Below, in pieces: positions 54,624-62,587 of a DNA stretch of 64,000 bases (the first letter of the stretch is position 1; each line of letters begins with the position of its first letter). Origin of the DNA: Gordoniibacillus kamchatkensis (lineage in GTDB: Bacteria > Bacillota > Bacilli > Paenibacillales > NBRC-103111); the NCBI RefSeq assembly GCF_000829455.1, contig NZ_JXAK01000021.1, positions 1 to 64,000 on the forward strand, written 5' to 3'. The notes under the pieces were generated by a model that saw nothing but the letters and a program-made list of their open reading frames with translations, searched no databases and was not told where the DNA came from. Both the position numbers and the translations under genes were made by a program.

Positions 54624-55486
54624 TTTGCTTGCCGGCCGAGCATCAATGCTCCGTATAAGCCGGAACAGTCCCCCAAAGCGGGAGGGACAATGTAGTTTTC
54701 AACTGCCTTAATAACTTCCTCTTGTTGTACGTAACCGTTCAGCAGAAATTGCACCTGTTCTCGTATTAAAGGGAAAAGATGCCTCTGCTTCATGATTCCG
54801 CCGCCGACTATTATTTTTTTCGGAGACAGGATAAGGATAAAAGTCACGACCGTTTGGGCAATATAATAAGCTTCGATTTCCCAAGCCTTATGCGTCAGCT
54901 CCAACTGATAGCCCCTTTTCCCCCATCTCTTTTCCAGCGCCGGTCTGGACGCCAACCCTTCCAGACAGTCTCCGTGGTATGGGCATATCCCCTGAAAATG
55001 ATCCTCCGGATGCCGTTTAACCAGAATGTGCCCCATCTCCGGATGCTGCATACCGTGAATCAGCTTCCCTTCCGCAACGGTTCCGGCACCGATTCCTGTA
55101 CCGACGGTCATGTAAAGACAGCTGCCGAGTCCTTTGGCCGCTCCCAGAACGCTCTCCCCCAATGCGGCAGCGTTGACATCCGTGTCAAATCCGATGGGTA
55201 CTTGGAACTGTTTGCGCAAGGCTCCTACGAAATCGAATTGACGCCAATTCTCCTTCGGTGTCGTGGTGATATACCCGTATGTGGAACTGCCCGGATCGAG
55301 ATCAATCGGGCCGAAAGAGCCGACGCCTATCGCTTCCATCGGTTTTCCCCGAAAAAAACGAACTGCCTGCGCAAGCGTTTCTTCCGGCGTCCCTGTAGGA
55401 AAAAGGGTTTGATCCAATATTTCACCCTGATCGTTTCCGATCCCGCACACAAATTTCGTACCGCCTGCCTCTATGGCGCCTATCAT
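54602..55486 (-). CDS. ROK family sugar kinase (fructokinase-like)
   Basis: 294 residues from ATG at 55486, with GGAAAGGAGGAGG upstream. N-terminal phosphate loop IEAGGTKFVCGIG, catalytic Asp in GFDTDVNAAALGES, TVGTGIGAG, HPEMGHI, and the zinc-type segment ICPYHGDCLEGLASRPAL as in the YdhR/GmuE fructokinase branch rather than the CxCGxxGC form of glucokinase. It is the last gene of the sugar-acid operon. It could phosphorylate a keto-sugar or keto-aldonate intermediate before the decarboxylase step; the acceptor is not known. Confidence 0.88.
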   Translation of the reverse strand: MIGAIEAGGTKFVCGIGNDQGEILDQTLFPTGTPEETLAQAVRFFRGKPMEAIGVGSFGPIDLDPGSSTYGYITTTPKENWRQFDFVGALRKQFQVPIGFDTDVNAAALGESVLGAAKGLGSCLYMTVGTGIGAGTVAEGKLIHGMQHPEMGHILVKRHPEDHFQGICPYHGDCLEGLASRPALEKRWGKRGYQLELTHKAWEIEAYYIAQTVVTFILILSPKKIIVGGGIMKQRHLFPLIREQVQFLLNGYVQQEEVIKAVENYIVPPALGDCSGLYGALMLGRQAKCGSEAG

Positions 55487-55517
55487 ATTGGCCTCCTCCT
55501 TTCCTTTTGCGCATTTT

Positions 55518-56819
55518 CTAAAACTGAAACAGTGTCGCAAGCTGCCCACGATGGTCGAATTCGATGGGTACAGGCTCCCCCTCCACGACAATTTCGTCCC
55601 GGTTCGCGATTTCACCCAAGTAGGTGTCGGACACATAAATCCGTTCCAGTTTTAACGTATTTTGAATCCATACGATTTTTACCGTTTCCGGCGTAACTCG
55701 ATTACTCGTTTTTACAGCTACGGCTAAAGCCTCCTTGTCCGACCGCAGGACAACCGGAATTTTGGCTCCGAGCAAAGCTGTAGACGTGATGCAATTCGCA
55801 TACGTATAACCGAAATCGATTTTATTGAATACTTTGGCTGTAATGATATCCGCTATTCCGATACCTGCGGCATTGCCATGCGTCTTATCCGTCAAATCCC
55901 GCACAACGATCTTTTGAATGGGAGGCGCGAGAAAGCCTTCGGTCAAACCGGATCCCGTTCTCCCGACGATATTCGGATCCATGCCGGAGCCGCTTATGTT
56001 TTTGCCGATTTCCTCAACGACAAGTACATCAATTTGGTCCAGCAACAATTTCGGCATCGCCGCTTTCGCTCTTATTAGCAGCTCCGGCTCCGTTTCGCAA
56101 ATGCTCTCCGCAGGAACGGCGACGATCTCGGCGGTTTCATCCCTCGCGTTTTCAATGATGGCTACGCCAACGGCCATGTTGGTCCGGGCGATGAGCGCTT
56201 TCCCCGCTTCAGGAATCACCGCATGAAATCGATCGAAACCGAGACTGTGTATGTACGATGCTCCTTTGTGCTTACCTAAACCGATCACGATCATTTTTTG
56301 AAGACCGCTTTCAACTGTTCCTTTAAAATCGGTATGCGGCTTGACTCGGGACACCGCCACAATCGCATCGCTTTCATACGCGAATTGATCAAAGTATAGC
56401 GGAATACCGCTCGGCAAATGCCCTACTTGAACGGTTTCCATGGAAGAGCGGATCGGGCAGCCTACAGAGGATTCGATAATTCCGTAGTCCGCGAGCACCT
56501 GAGCTTGGCCTTCTGCGGTAGCCCCGCCGTGGCTCCCCATGGCGGGCACAATAAAAGGCTCGCCGCCCATGCGCTTAATTTCCCGCACGACACAAGCGAC
56601 AATCTCTTTCAGGTTATGGATTCCCCGGCTGCCGACAGCGACGGCCACTTTCATCCCCGGTTTAATTTTAGCCCGGACTTCCGTCTTTCCAAATTCAGCT
56701 TCAACGACGCCGGGAACGTCGTCTACTTTGCTCATTTGGAATTTTTGCTTAATCGGAACCATGTTCGGCAAACGAATGTCGAAGCCGCCTTCCACCTTTA
56801 CCTGCAAATCCTCAAACAT
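55518..56819 (-). CDS. LarA-like (DUF2088) racemase/epimerase family protein
   Basis: 433 residues from ATG at 56819 (GGAGGTGG upstream). The family includes the nickel-pincer lactate racemase LarA and relatives that racemise or 2-epimerise hydroxy acids. From recall of LarA, residues R75, H108, H174, K184 and H200 matter. Here R65 (VGSRGIHN), H97 (AMGSHGGATAEG), H162 (RVKPHTDF), K175 (ESGLQKMIV) and H191 (YIHSLGF) stand in that order. The K-to-H spacing of 16 equals that of K184/H200, and R-to-H is 32 against 33. The H162-K175 spacing is longer than in LarA. It sits between permeases and a ROK kinase in a sugar-acid operon, so an aldonate 2-epimerase role is inferred. No larB, larC or larE homologue is in the window. 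Confidence 0.75.
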   Translation of the reverse strand: MFEDLQVKVEGGFDIRLPNMVPIKQKFQMSKVDDVPGVVEAEFGKTEVRAKIKPGMKVAVAVGSRGIHNLKEIVACVVREIKRMGGEPFIVPAMGSHGGATAEGQAQVLADYGIIESSVGCPIRSSMETVQVGHLPSGIPLYFDQFAYESDAIVAVSRVKPHTDFKGTVESGLQKMIVIGLGKHKGASYIHSLGFDRFHAVIPEAGKALIARTNMAVGVAIIENARDETAEIVAVPAESICETEPELLIRAKAAMPKLLLDQIDVLVVEEIGKNISGSGMDPNIVGRTGSGLTEGFLAPPIQKIVVRDLTDKTHGNAAGIGIADIITAKVFNKIDFGYTYANCITSTALLGAKIPVVLRSDKEALAVAVKTSNRVTPETVKIVWIQNTLKLERIYVSDTYLGEIANRDEIVVEGEPVPIEFDHRGQLATLFQF

Positions 56820-56847
56820 ACACGACCACCTCCACTGTGAAAAGTCA

Positions 56848-57666
56848 TTATCCCTTAACCGCTCCGACCGTAATTCCGGACACGACATACCGCTGCAAAA
56901 TCAAGGTAATGACAAGGATCGGCAAGGTGATGACAACAGCCGCCGCCATTAAGGCGCCCCAATTGATATTCGAATAGGACAGGAAGCTGTATACGGCAAT
57001 AGGCAGCGTTTTCGTTTTTTCTCCGGAAAGCACTAAGGCGAACATGAAATTGTTCCAAGAGAAAATAAATGCCAAAATCGAAGCGGTGACGATGCCCGGT
57101 ACGGAAAGCGGAAGCAGGATCCGGAAGAACGCCCCTTGGATCGTGCAGCCATCGACCCGCGCAGACTCTTCCAATTCGTGCGGAAGATTTTCGTAAAACG
57201 AAATCATGACCCAAATGATAAACGGAAGCCCGACCAGCATATGCGCCAAAATTAAGGAAAGATACGTATCGACCAACCCGATTTTGCTGAAAATGATGTA
57301 CCATGGAATCATAAACGAAATACCCGGTATGACCCGTGCGATCAATATTGAAAAGGCCAATCCGTTCTGCTTGTATTTGGCGATCGCATAAGACGCCGGC
57401 AGGCCCAATACCAGGCCGAAAAGCGTTGATAAAAAGGCTACGAGCAAGCTGTTGAAAATAAAGCGGGTATAGTTATAATCGCGAAAGACGGTAGCATAGT
57501 TCTCGCCGGTCGGTTGAAACACAAATATCGATTGGTTGGATAAAATTTGCGCCTGAGTTTTAAACGAGGCCAGCAGCATCCAAATAAAAGGAAACAGAAA
57601 AATAAGCGTTATGGCAATGACCAGCAGAAACAGCAACCGTTCCGTCCACACTCGTTCCGTCTTCAT
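56848..57666 (-). CDS. CUT1 ABC permease, MalG type
   Basis: 272 residues, six spans (LLFLLVIAITLIFLFPFIWML first). The EAA loop is EESARVDGCTIQGAFFRILLP, followed by VPGIVTASILAFIFSWNNF. The start overlaps the MalF-type stop by 4 bp (ATGA). It is followed after 28 bp by the LarA-like gene. Confidence 0.9.
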   Translation of the reverse strand: MKTERVWTERLLFLLVIAITLIFLFPFIWMLLASFKTQAQILSNQSIFVFQPTGENYATVFRDYNYTRFIFNSLLVAFLSTLFGLVLGLPASYAIAKYKQNGLAFSILIARVIPGISFMIPWYIIFSKIGLVDTYLSLILAHMLVGLPFIIWVMISFYENLPHELEESARVDGCTIQGAFFRILLPLSVPGIVTASILAFIFSWNNFMFALVLSGEKTKTLPIAVYSFLSYSNINWGALMAAAVVITLPILVITLILQRYVVSGITVGAVKG

Positions 57667-58541
57667 TGCAATACCTCAATTCTTTTGCGCAGAATAATGA
57701 TCAACGAACTGATGCCAAGCACCAGGAAGAAAAAGAGCATCAGCAAGGAAGAAGCATATCCTAATTGGAAATATTGAAATCCGAGTGAAAAGCCTAGAAT
57801 ATTTAAAGTTTCCGATGCATATCCCGGTCCGCCTTGCGTCATCGCGTAAATAATATCATACGTTTTGACAGCATCGATAATGCGCAGCAATGCGGCGGAG
57901 AAAACGGTCGGCAATAACAAAGGCAACGTAATTTTCCAAAACATTTGCCAAGAACTAGCCCCGTCGATTTGAGCGGCCTCGTAGTTGTCTTGAGGAATGG
58001 AGGTCAGTCCGGCCAAAGCAATTAGCGTAATCATAGGCGTCCATTCCCATATATCGACTAACGCCAAAGAGGGAATAACCTGCGACGGCGATGCGATCCA
58101 CATTTGAGGCTTCAGTCCGAACATTCCTATAAACCGATTGGCTACGCCGATAGTCGGCTCAAAAATCAATAGCCAGACTAGCCCGATAGAAACGGGCGTT
58201 GCCACCATGGGCAGCAAAAATAACGTTTTGAACAGATTGATTCCTTTTAATTTCCTGTTAAACAAAACGGCAATGATGACGCCCAGCATAAGTTCGACGA
58301 TAATGGAAATCAATGTAAAATAGAACGTTCGGCCCAAGGCTGACCAAAACCGGGCATCCTGCAGCAATTTGGCATAGTTGCCGAAGGAAACCCATTTGGG
58401 CGCTTGCGTGCTGGACATGCTCCACTCGAACAAGCTGATATAAGCGGTATACCCGATCGGGAACACGATCATTACAGCTACAAACAGTACCGACGGCAGG
58501 ATAAAGATGTATTTAATGTTCCGCTCAACCCAACGTGCCAC
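57663..58541 (-). CDS. CUT1 ABC permease, MalF type
   Basis: 292 residues with a GTG start (AAGGGG about ten bases upstream). Six spans from YIFILPSVLFVAVMIVFPIG. The EAA loop is YEAAQIDGASSWQMFWKITLP. Together with 56848-57666 and 58633-59982 it forms the importer of the sugar-acid operon; no ATPase gene is present. Confidence 0.9.
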   Translation of the reverse strand: MARWVERNIKYIFILPSVLFVAVMIVFPIGYTAYISLFEWSMSSTQAPKWVSFGNYAKLLQDARFWSALGRTFYFTLISIIVELMLGVIIAVLFNRKLKGINLFKTLFLLPMVATPVSIGLVWLLIFEPTIGVANRFIGMFGLKPQMWIASPSQVIPSLALVDIWEWTPMITLIALAGLTSIPQDNYEAAQIDGASSWQMFWKITLPLLLPTVFSAALLRIIDAVKTYDIIYAMTQGGPGYASETLNILGFSLGFQYFQLGYASSLLMLFFFLVLGISSLIIILRKRIEVLQ

Positions 58542-58632
58542 TGGTAATTACCCCTTCATGATGAATAGAGAGCGGGAGCCATATCGCAAACGATGTCTCG
58601 AATGTTCGGCTCCCGCGCTCCTTCAAATTTGG

Positions 58633-59982
58633 TTATTTTTTCTCTTTATCGATGATAGCCTGGAACTGCTGGTTGGCTTGTTTGGCCGCCTTCTCGACAT
58701 CTTCCCCGGAAATCGCCGTAACGATAACGGATCCGATCACATCGCGCGCTTCGCCTACGTTGATGAGAATCGGACGGTCATAAGCTTTTCCGAGTTCGTT
58801 CGATTTGGAAATGACGTTGACGAGCTCCGGAGGGAAGCTTTTCTTGCCTTCGTCGGTGTTCCAAACGGATTGACGCGGACCGGGAATTCCTTTACCCTGC
58901 AAAGCGGTCATCGCCTGTTTGCTTGTCGCCCATTTGACAAACTCCCAAGCGGCAGCCTGGTTTTTCGACTTTGCCTGGATCGCCAGACTCCAGGAGGTTA
59001 CGTTATACGGGGTTTGCCCCTTGCTTCCGGCCGGGAACAAGGCAAATCCGGTTTTGTCGCCGACGCTCGACTTCTGCGGATCGAGCAGGTTCGGATACAG
59101 ACTGTCCGCATCGGTATAGAAGGCCGCTTTTCCTTGTCCGAAAATGCCTATTGCCTGCGGCCAGCTCATGTTGAGCACTCCCGGCGGGCCGTAGCTCTTT
59201 AACAGTTCGCCATACGTTTTAAACGCGCTGACCGCTTCCGGCGTATCGATTGTCGCCTTGCCGTCTTTCATGAAGTCTCCGCCCATTCCATACAGGAAGC
59301 TGGAAAATTGGGTGACGGCTGCGGCACGTTGACCGCGGGCGACGAATCCGTAAAAACCGTTATTCGGATCATTCAGCTTTGCGGCGGCCTGTTTCAGCTC
59401 GTCCAACGTTTTGGGAACGGGAATGTTGTTCTTTTCCAAAATGTCTTTGCGATAGTACAAAATCTCCCGCTCGGTAACGATCGGAACGCCGTACAGCTTG
59501 CCCCCCTGGATCAATGATCCGGTCGAAGCGTTGGTAAAATCTTTAAAGTCCCAATCCGGATCGTCCTTCTTGGTCATTTCGCCAACCCAACCGTTCTGGA
59601 TAAACATTTTCCCTTCCTGAAGAGGGCGCATCATAAACACGTCGACCGAGGATGAGCCGGAAGTGAATTCAACGGTAAGCTTCTGCGTCAATTGGTCTTC
59701 GAAATACGATTCCAGATTAACCTTAATGCCGGTTTGCTGCTCAAACTCCGGAATTTTGGGCTTGATCAAATCGGTCCACGCATGGTTGGCCGTGACCAAC
59801 CGGAGCGTAGTCCCTGCATAAGGCTTGCTGTTCTTTTCCGCCGCCGCAGATTGCCCGGCGGCTTGGCCGGCAGATTGTCCAGCGGGTTGCCCCACAGTGC
59901 CGCCTCCTCCGCACCCGGACAAAATCGTACCGAACAGCGTAATTGTCCCGGCCAGCATGGCTGCATTTCTTTTCATATTCAC
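58633..59982 (-). CDS. CUT1-type substrate-binding lipoprotein
   Basis: 449 residues. The GTG at 59982 is preferred because AAAGGTGG lies eight bases upstream; ATG 59976 is possible, and GTG 59994 overlaps the ribosome site. Lipobox ILSGC (Cys24), then a Gly/Gln/Ala repeat linker (AGQSAGQAAGQSA). The mature domain has TTLRLVTANHAWTDLIKPKI, SSVDVFMMRPLQ and the C-lobe AIGIFGQGKAAFYTDAD. Its neighbours suggest a sugar acid or related carbohydrate as ligand. Confidence 0.88.
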   Translation of the reverse strand: MNMKRNAAMLAGTITLFGTILSGCGGGGTVGQPAGQSAGQAAGQSAAAEKNSKPYAGTTLRLVTANHAWTDLIKPKIPEFEQQTGIKVNLESYFEDQLTQKLTVEFTSGSSSVDVFMMRPLQEGKMFIQNGWVGEMTKKDDPDWDFKDFTNASTGSLIQGGKLYGVPIVTEREILYYRKDILEKNNIPVPKTLDELKQAAAKLNDPNNGFYGFVARGQRAAAVTQFSSFLYGMGGDFMKDGKATIDTPEAVSAFKTYGELLKSYGPPGVLNMSWPQAIGIFGQGKAAFYTDADSLYPNLLDPQKSSVGDKTGFALFPAGSKGQTPYNVTSWSLAIQAKSKNQAAAWEFVKWATSKQAMTALQGKGIPGPRQSVWNTDEGKKSFPPELVNVISKSNELGKAYDRPILINVGEARDVIGSVIVTAISGEDVEKAAKQANQQFQAIIDKEKK

Positions 59983-60014
59983 GCTTTTGACCACCTTTAC
60001 GATAATTTTTGATA

Positions 60015-60917
60015 TTAAACGAGGTACTCTGCCACTTTGCCTTTAAGGAAAATGACCGATTCGCGCAAGTCCCCAAGCCCGTTCACGCCATCTTCGATGG
60101 AGATCCAGTTGCGGAAACGGACGGAACGGAGCAAATCGAAAATTTGGTCGTAATCGTTTAAACCTTTGCCGATTACCCCATGCGCGAGCGCCTCGGAATA
60201 TCCTTGCAAAGAATACGTTTTCAAATCCTGAAGCGTGTATCCTTCCTTCAAATAACGGTCGCTGGCGTGCATCGTGACTACCCTGTCCTTGACTTCCTTG
60301 AGCAGCCAAATCGGATCCTCTCCCGCGAAGATGGCGTTGGAAGGATCGTAGTTGACGCCGAACCATGGCGACGAGATTTGCTTTACGATCTCCAAATAAA
60401 TATCCGAAAGCTGGGCAAATTCGGGGTAAACCCAAAATCCGTCTTTATAATGGTTTTCCATGACGAGATGCACTCTTTTTTGTGCCGCATAGGGGAGTAA
60501 CTCCCGAATGCCTTCAACCGTCCAGCGAATGCCGTCTTCCCTCGACACCTCAGGCCGTTTCTGGCCGGAAAGCACCCGGCAGCTGCGAAAGTCCTCCGGC
60601 CCCAGAAAATGCATAACGTCGATAATCGCCTTCATTTTCTCAACTTCTTGTGCCCGGTGCGATGCATCGGGATGGGTAAAATCCGGCGAGGAGCACATCA
60701 TGGGGATGACCATCCCTTCTTTGTGCGCCGCTTCCTTCACTTTCCCCAAGTATTCCGCAGTCGTCTCTTTCAGGAAGGTCGGGTACAGCTCCAGTCCGTC
60801 GGCTCCCAGCGTTCCGGCCATTTGAATCCATTCGAAAACGGTCATTCTGCCATCCGTCAATTCCTCCATGTATCCTTTCGGAAACACGGCAATTCGTGCT
60901 TGATTTTGGCTGGACAT
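60015..60917 (-). CDS. Sugar-phosphate isomerase/epimerase-like TIM-barrel protein (AP-endonuclease 2 fold)
   Basis: 300 residues; AAGGGG precedes the ATG. The fold of the xylose-isomerase-like family is seen in ADGLELYPTFL, VHLVMENHYKDG (metal-binding Glu), FGVNYDPSNAI, VVTMHASDRY and WISIEDGVNG (second Glu). UlaE/SgbU-type L-xylulose-5-P 3-epimerases share this fold. It sits next to a UlaD/SgbH-like decarboxylase gene, the same pairing as ulaD-ulaE, which suggests pentulose-phosphate epimerisation. IolE/IolI-like or tagatose-epimerase-like activities remain possible. Confidence 0.78.
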   Translation of the reverse strand: MSSQNQARIAVFPKGYMEELTDGRMTVFEWIQMAGTLGADGLELYPTFLKETTAEYLGKVKEAAHKEGMVIPMMCSSPDFTHPDASHRAQEVEKMKAIIDVMHFLGPEDFRSCRVLSGQKRPEVSREDGIRWTVEGIRELLPYAAQKRVHLVMENHYKDGFWVYPEFAQLSDIYLEIVKQISSPWFGVNYDPSNAIFAGEDPIWLLKEVKDRVVTMHASDRYLKEGYTLQDLKTYSLQGYSEALAHGVIGKGLNDYDQIFDLLRSVRFRNWISIEDGVNGLGDLRESVIFLKGKVAEYLV

Positions 60918-60921
60918 CGGT

Positions 60922-61611
60922 TTATTCCCCTTTTCTCGTGCTGCCTTTCACTTTCGCAACCAGTTCCTTCAAAATTCGAAGCAATTCCGTATTATCGGTG
61001 CTCGGTCTGAATTCTTCCTTGTCGATGACGAGCGGCGCTCCCACCACAACAAGCGGCGCGCCGTGCTTCGGCATTTCTGCAGCCTGATGGATCGACAAGC
61101 CGCCAACCGCTTGCACGGGGATCGAAACCGCATTCACAACCTCGTGCAAATGATCGAAAGGCGTGCGCTGCGGATCTTCGCCTCTTTCGTCAAAGCCCGT
61201 ATGTACGATAATATAATCGACACCGTTTGCTTCCAGCATTTTGGCGCAGGCTACTTTGTCCGGCGCCGCCAAAATATCCCCCATCACTTGGATATTGTAA
61301 TCTCGGGCCGCTTTCACCACAGCGCGGATAGTTGCCGGATGGGCTACTCCCATGACCACTACATGGGTAGCCCCGGCTTTTGCCATCATTTCCGCTTCCA
61401 GATAGCCCCCGTCCATCGTTTTCAAATCCGCTACAATCGGATGGGATGGAAACGCTTGGCGCAAAGCGGCTACCGCATGCAATCCTTCACCGAGCAGAAG
61501 CGGGGTGCCGGCCTCGATCCAATCGATTCCGGCTTCAACGGCGATTTTCGCCATTTCCAGCGCTTCCTCAATATTGGTTAAATCCAGCGATATTTGAACG
61601 ATTGGTTCCAT
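60922..61611 (-). CDS. 3-keto-L-gulonate-6-phosphate decarboxylase / 3-hexulose-6-phosphate synthase family protein
   Basis: 229 residues from ATG at 61611, eight bases after AAGGAG; the GTG at 61620 overlaps that site. OMP-decarboxylase-superfamily TIM barrel: WIEAGTPLLLGEGL, the catalytic DxKxxD as VADLKTMDGG, DYIIVHTGFDERG and the phosphate loop VQAVGGLS. The sequence fits both HPS (formaldehyde fixation) and KGPDC (UlaD/SgbH). No SIS-domain 6-phospho-3-hexuloisomerase is adjacent, whereas an epimerase-like barrel is, so the KGPDC-like role is favoured. Confidence 0.82.
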   Translation of the reverse strand: MEPIVQISLDLTNIEEALEMAKIAVEAGIDWIEAGTPLLLGEGLHAVAALRQAFPSHPIVADLKTMDGGYLEAEMMAKAGATHVVVMGVAHPATIRAVVKAARDYNIQVMGDILAAPDKVACAKMLEANGVDYIIVHTGFDERGEDPQRTPFDHLHEVVNAVSIPVQAVGGLSIHQAAEMPKHGAPLVVVGAPLVIDKEEFRPSTDNTELLRILKELVAKVKGSTRKGE

Positions 61612-61652
61612 GTGGCTCACTCCTTATCATTGAATAGCCAGCTTCTAACGGA

Positions 61653-62429
61653 TTAGCGGCAGATTACCGTTTCCCCCGTGAGATAATCGGAAAGAGGACT
61701 CGCTAGGAACAATACGATTTTGGCCATGTCTTCAGGCTGGGCTATTTGCTGTAGGCGGGACAGCCCATCCTGGCTTTCGACTGTGCGGGTAGCCAGGAAC
61801 CGTCCGGTATACGTCGCGGCAGGAGCGATGCAATTGACATTCACATCGTACGGACGCAGTTGCTCGCTGAGACAAAGAGTATAATGAGATATGCCTGCTT
61901 TAGCCGCCGAATAAATAATTCCGACGCTGGTCGGCATATGAGCCGCCGAAGAACCGACATTGACGATCTTTCCGGAGCGGCGTTCCCGCATGTGAGCGCC
62001 TACAAATTTGCACATATACATCACATTCAGCAGGTTGCGGTTCACCACCGCCTTGATGTCTTCGATTTTGATATCGATCGCATCGTTCGGATCCGGACGC
62101 GGCGTATTCGCACCGATATCGCCGCCGGCATTGTTGACCAGAATATCGATGCGGCCAAATTGCCCGATAGCTTGCTGCACGAAAGATTCCACTTGCTCCG
62201 GAACGGTTAGGTCGCAGGTCAGAAATGCGGACCGCCGTCCCAAAGCCCGAATTTCCTCGGCTACCGCTTCACCCGAAGCGGCTTCACCGAATTGAGCGGC
62301 TGCGGACGAATTCACATCGTGAATAATAACGTCCGCCCCGGCCTGGGCCAGATGCAGGGCGTAATGGCGGCCCAATCCTCGGCTGGAACCCGTCACCAGC
62401 GCTACTTTACCTGTCAAGTTGATAGTCAT
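61653..62429 (-). CDS. Short-chain dehydrogenase/reductase
   Basis: 258 residues from ATG at 62429 with GAGGAG seven bases upstream; the ATG at 62444 precedes that site. Cofactor motif TGSSRGLGRHYA, ILVNNAGGD, catalytic Ser in NVGSSAAHMP and YSAAK. The Asp after strand 2 (IIHDVNSS) favours NAD(H). It is first in the operon after the LacI gene, with an operator 126-139 bp upstream. It likely oxidises a sugar acid or alcohol to a keto form for the kinase and decarboxylase encoded downstream. Confidence 0.88.
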   Translation of the reverse strand: MTINLTGKVALVTGSSRGLGRHYALHLAQAGADVIIHDVNSSAAAQFGEAASGEAVAEEIRALGRRSAFLTCDLTVPEQVESFVQQAIGQFGRIDILVNNAGGDIGANTPRPDPNDAIDIKIEDIKAVVNRNLLNVMYMCKFVGAHMRERRSGKIVNVGSSAAHMPTSVGIIYSAAKAGISHYTLCLSEQLRPYDVNVNCIAPAATYTGRFLATRTVESQDGLSRLQQIAQPEDMAKIVLFLASPLSDYLTGETVICR

Positions 62430-62554
62430 ACCCATTCTCCTCATCTGTGTGATGTATATCAGTCATTCGGAACCCAGGCATGCTGGTCACATGTGAGTCC
62501 GATTGCCTTCAACAATGACAGAACCTCTCCACCGAACTGCACGCACCGATTACG

Positions 62555-62568
62555 ATGAAACGTTTCAT
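62555..62568. promoter_or_regulatory. LacI-type operator O2, upstream of the sugar-acid operon
   Basis: Perfect palindrome ATGAAACGTTTCAT with the central CG typical of LacI-family sites, located between the LacI gene and the SDR gene. The identical 14 bp occur at 63645-63658. A run of ten A (T on the minus strand) lies between it and the LacI stop. Confidence 0.7.
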
Positions 62569-62587
62569 TTCGTCTGCAAAAAAAAAA

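Noticed and set aside
62570-62587. Terminator at the ten-base T run after the LacI gene
   Set aside because: No stable hairpin precedes the run, so it is left unannotated.
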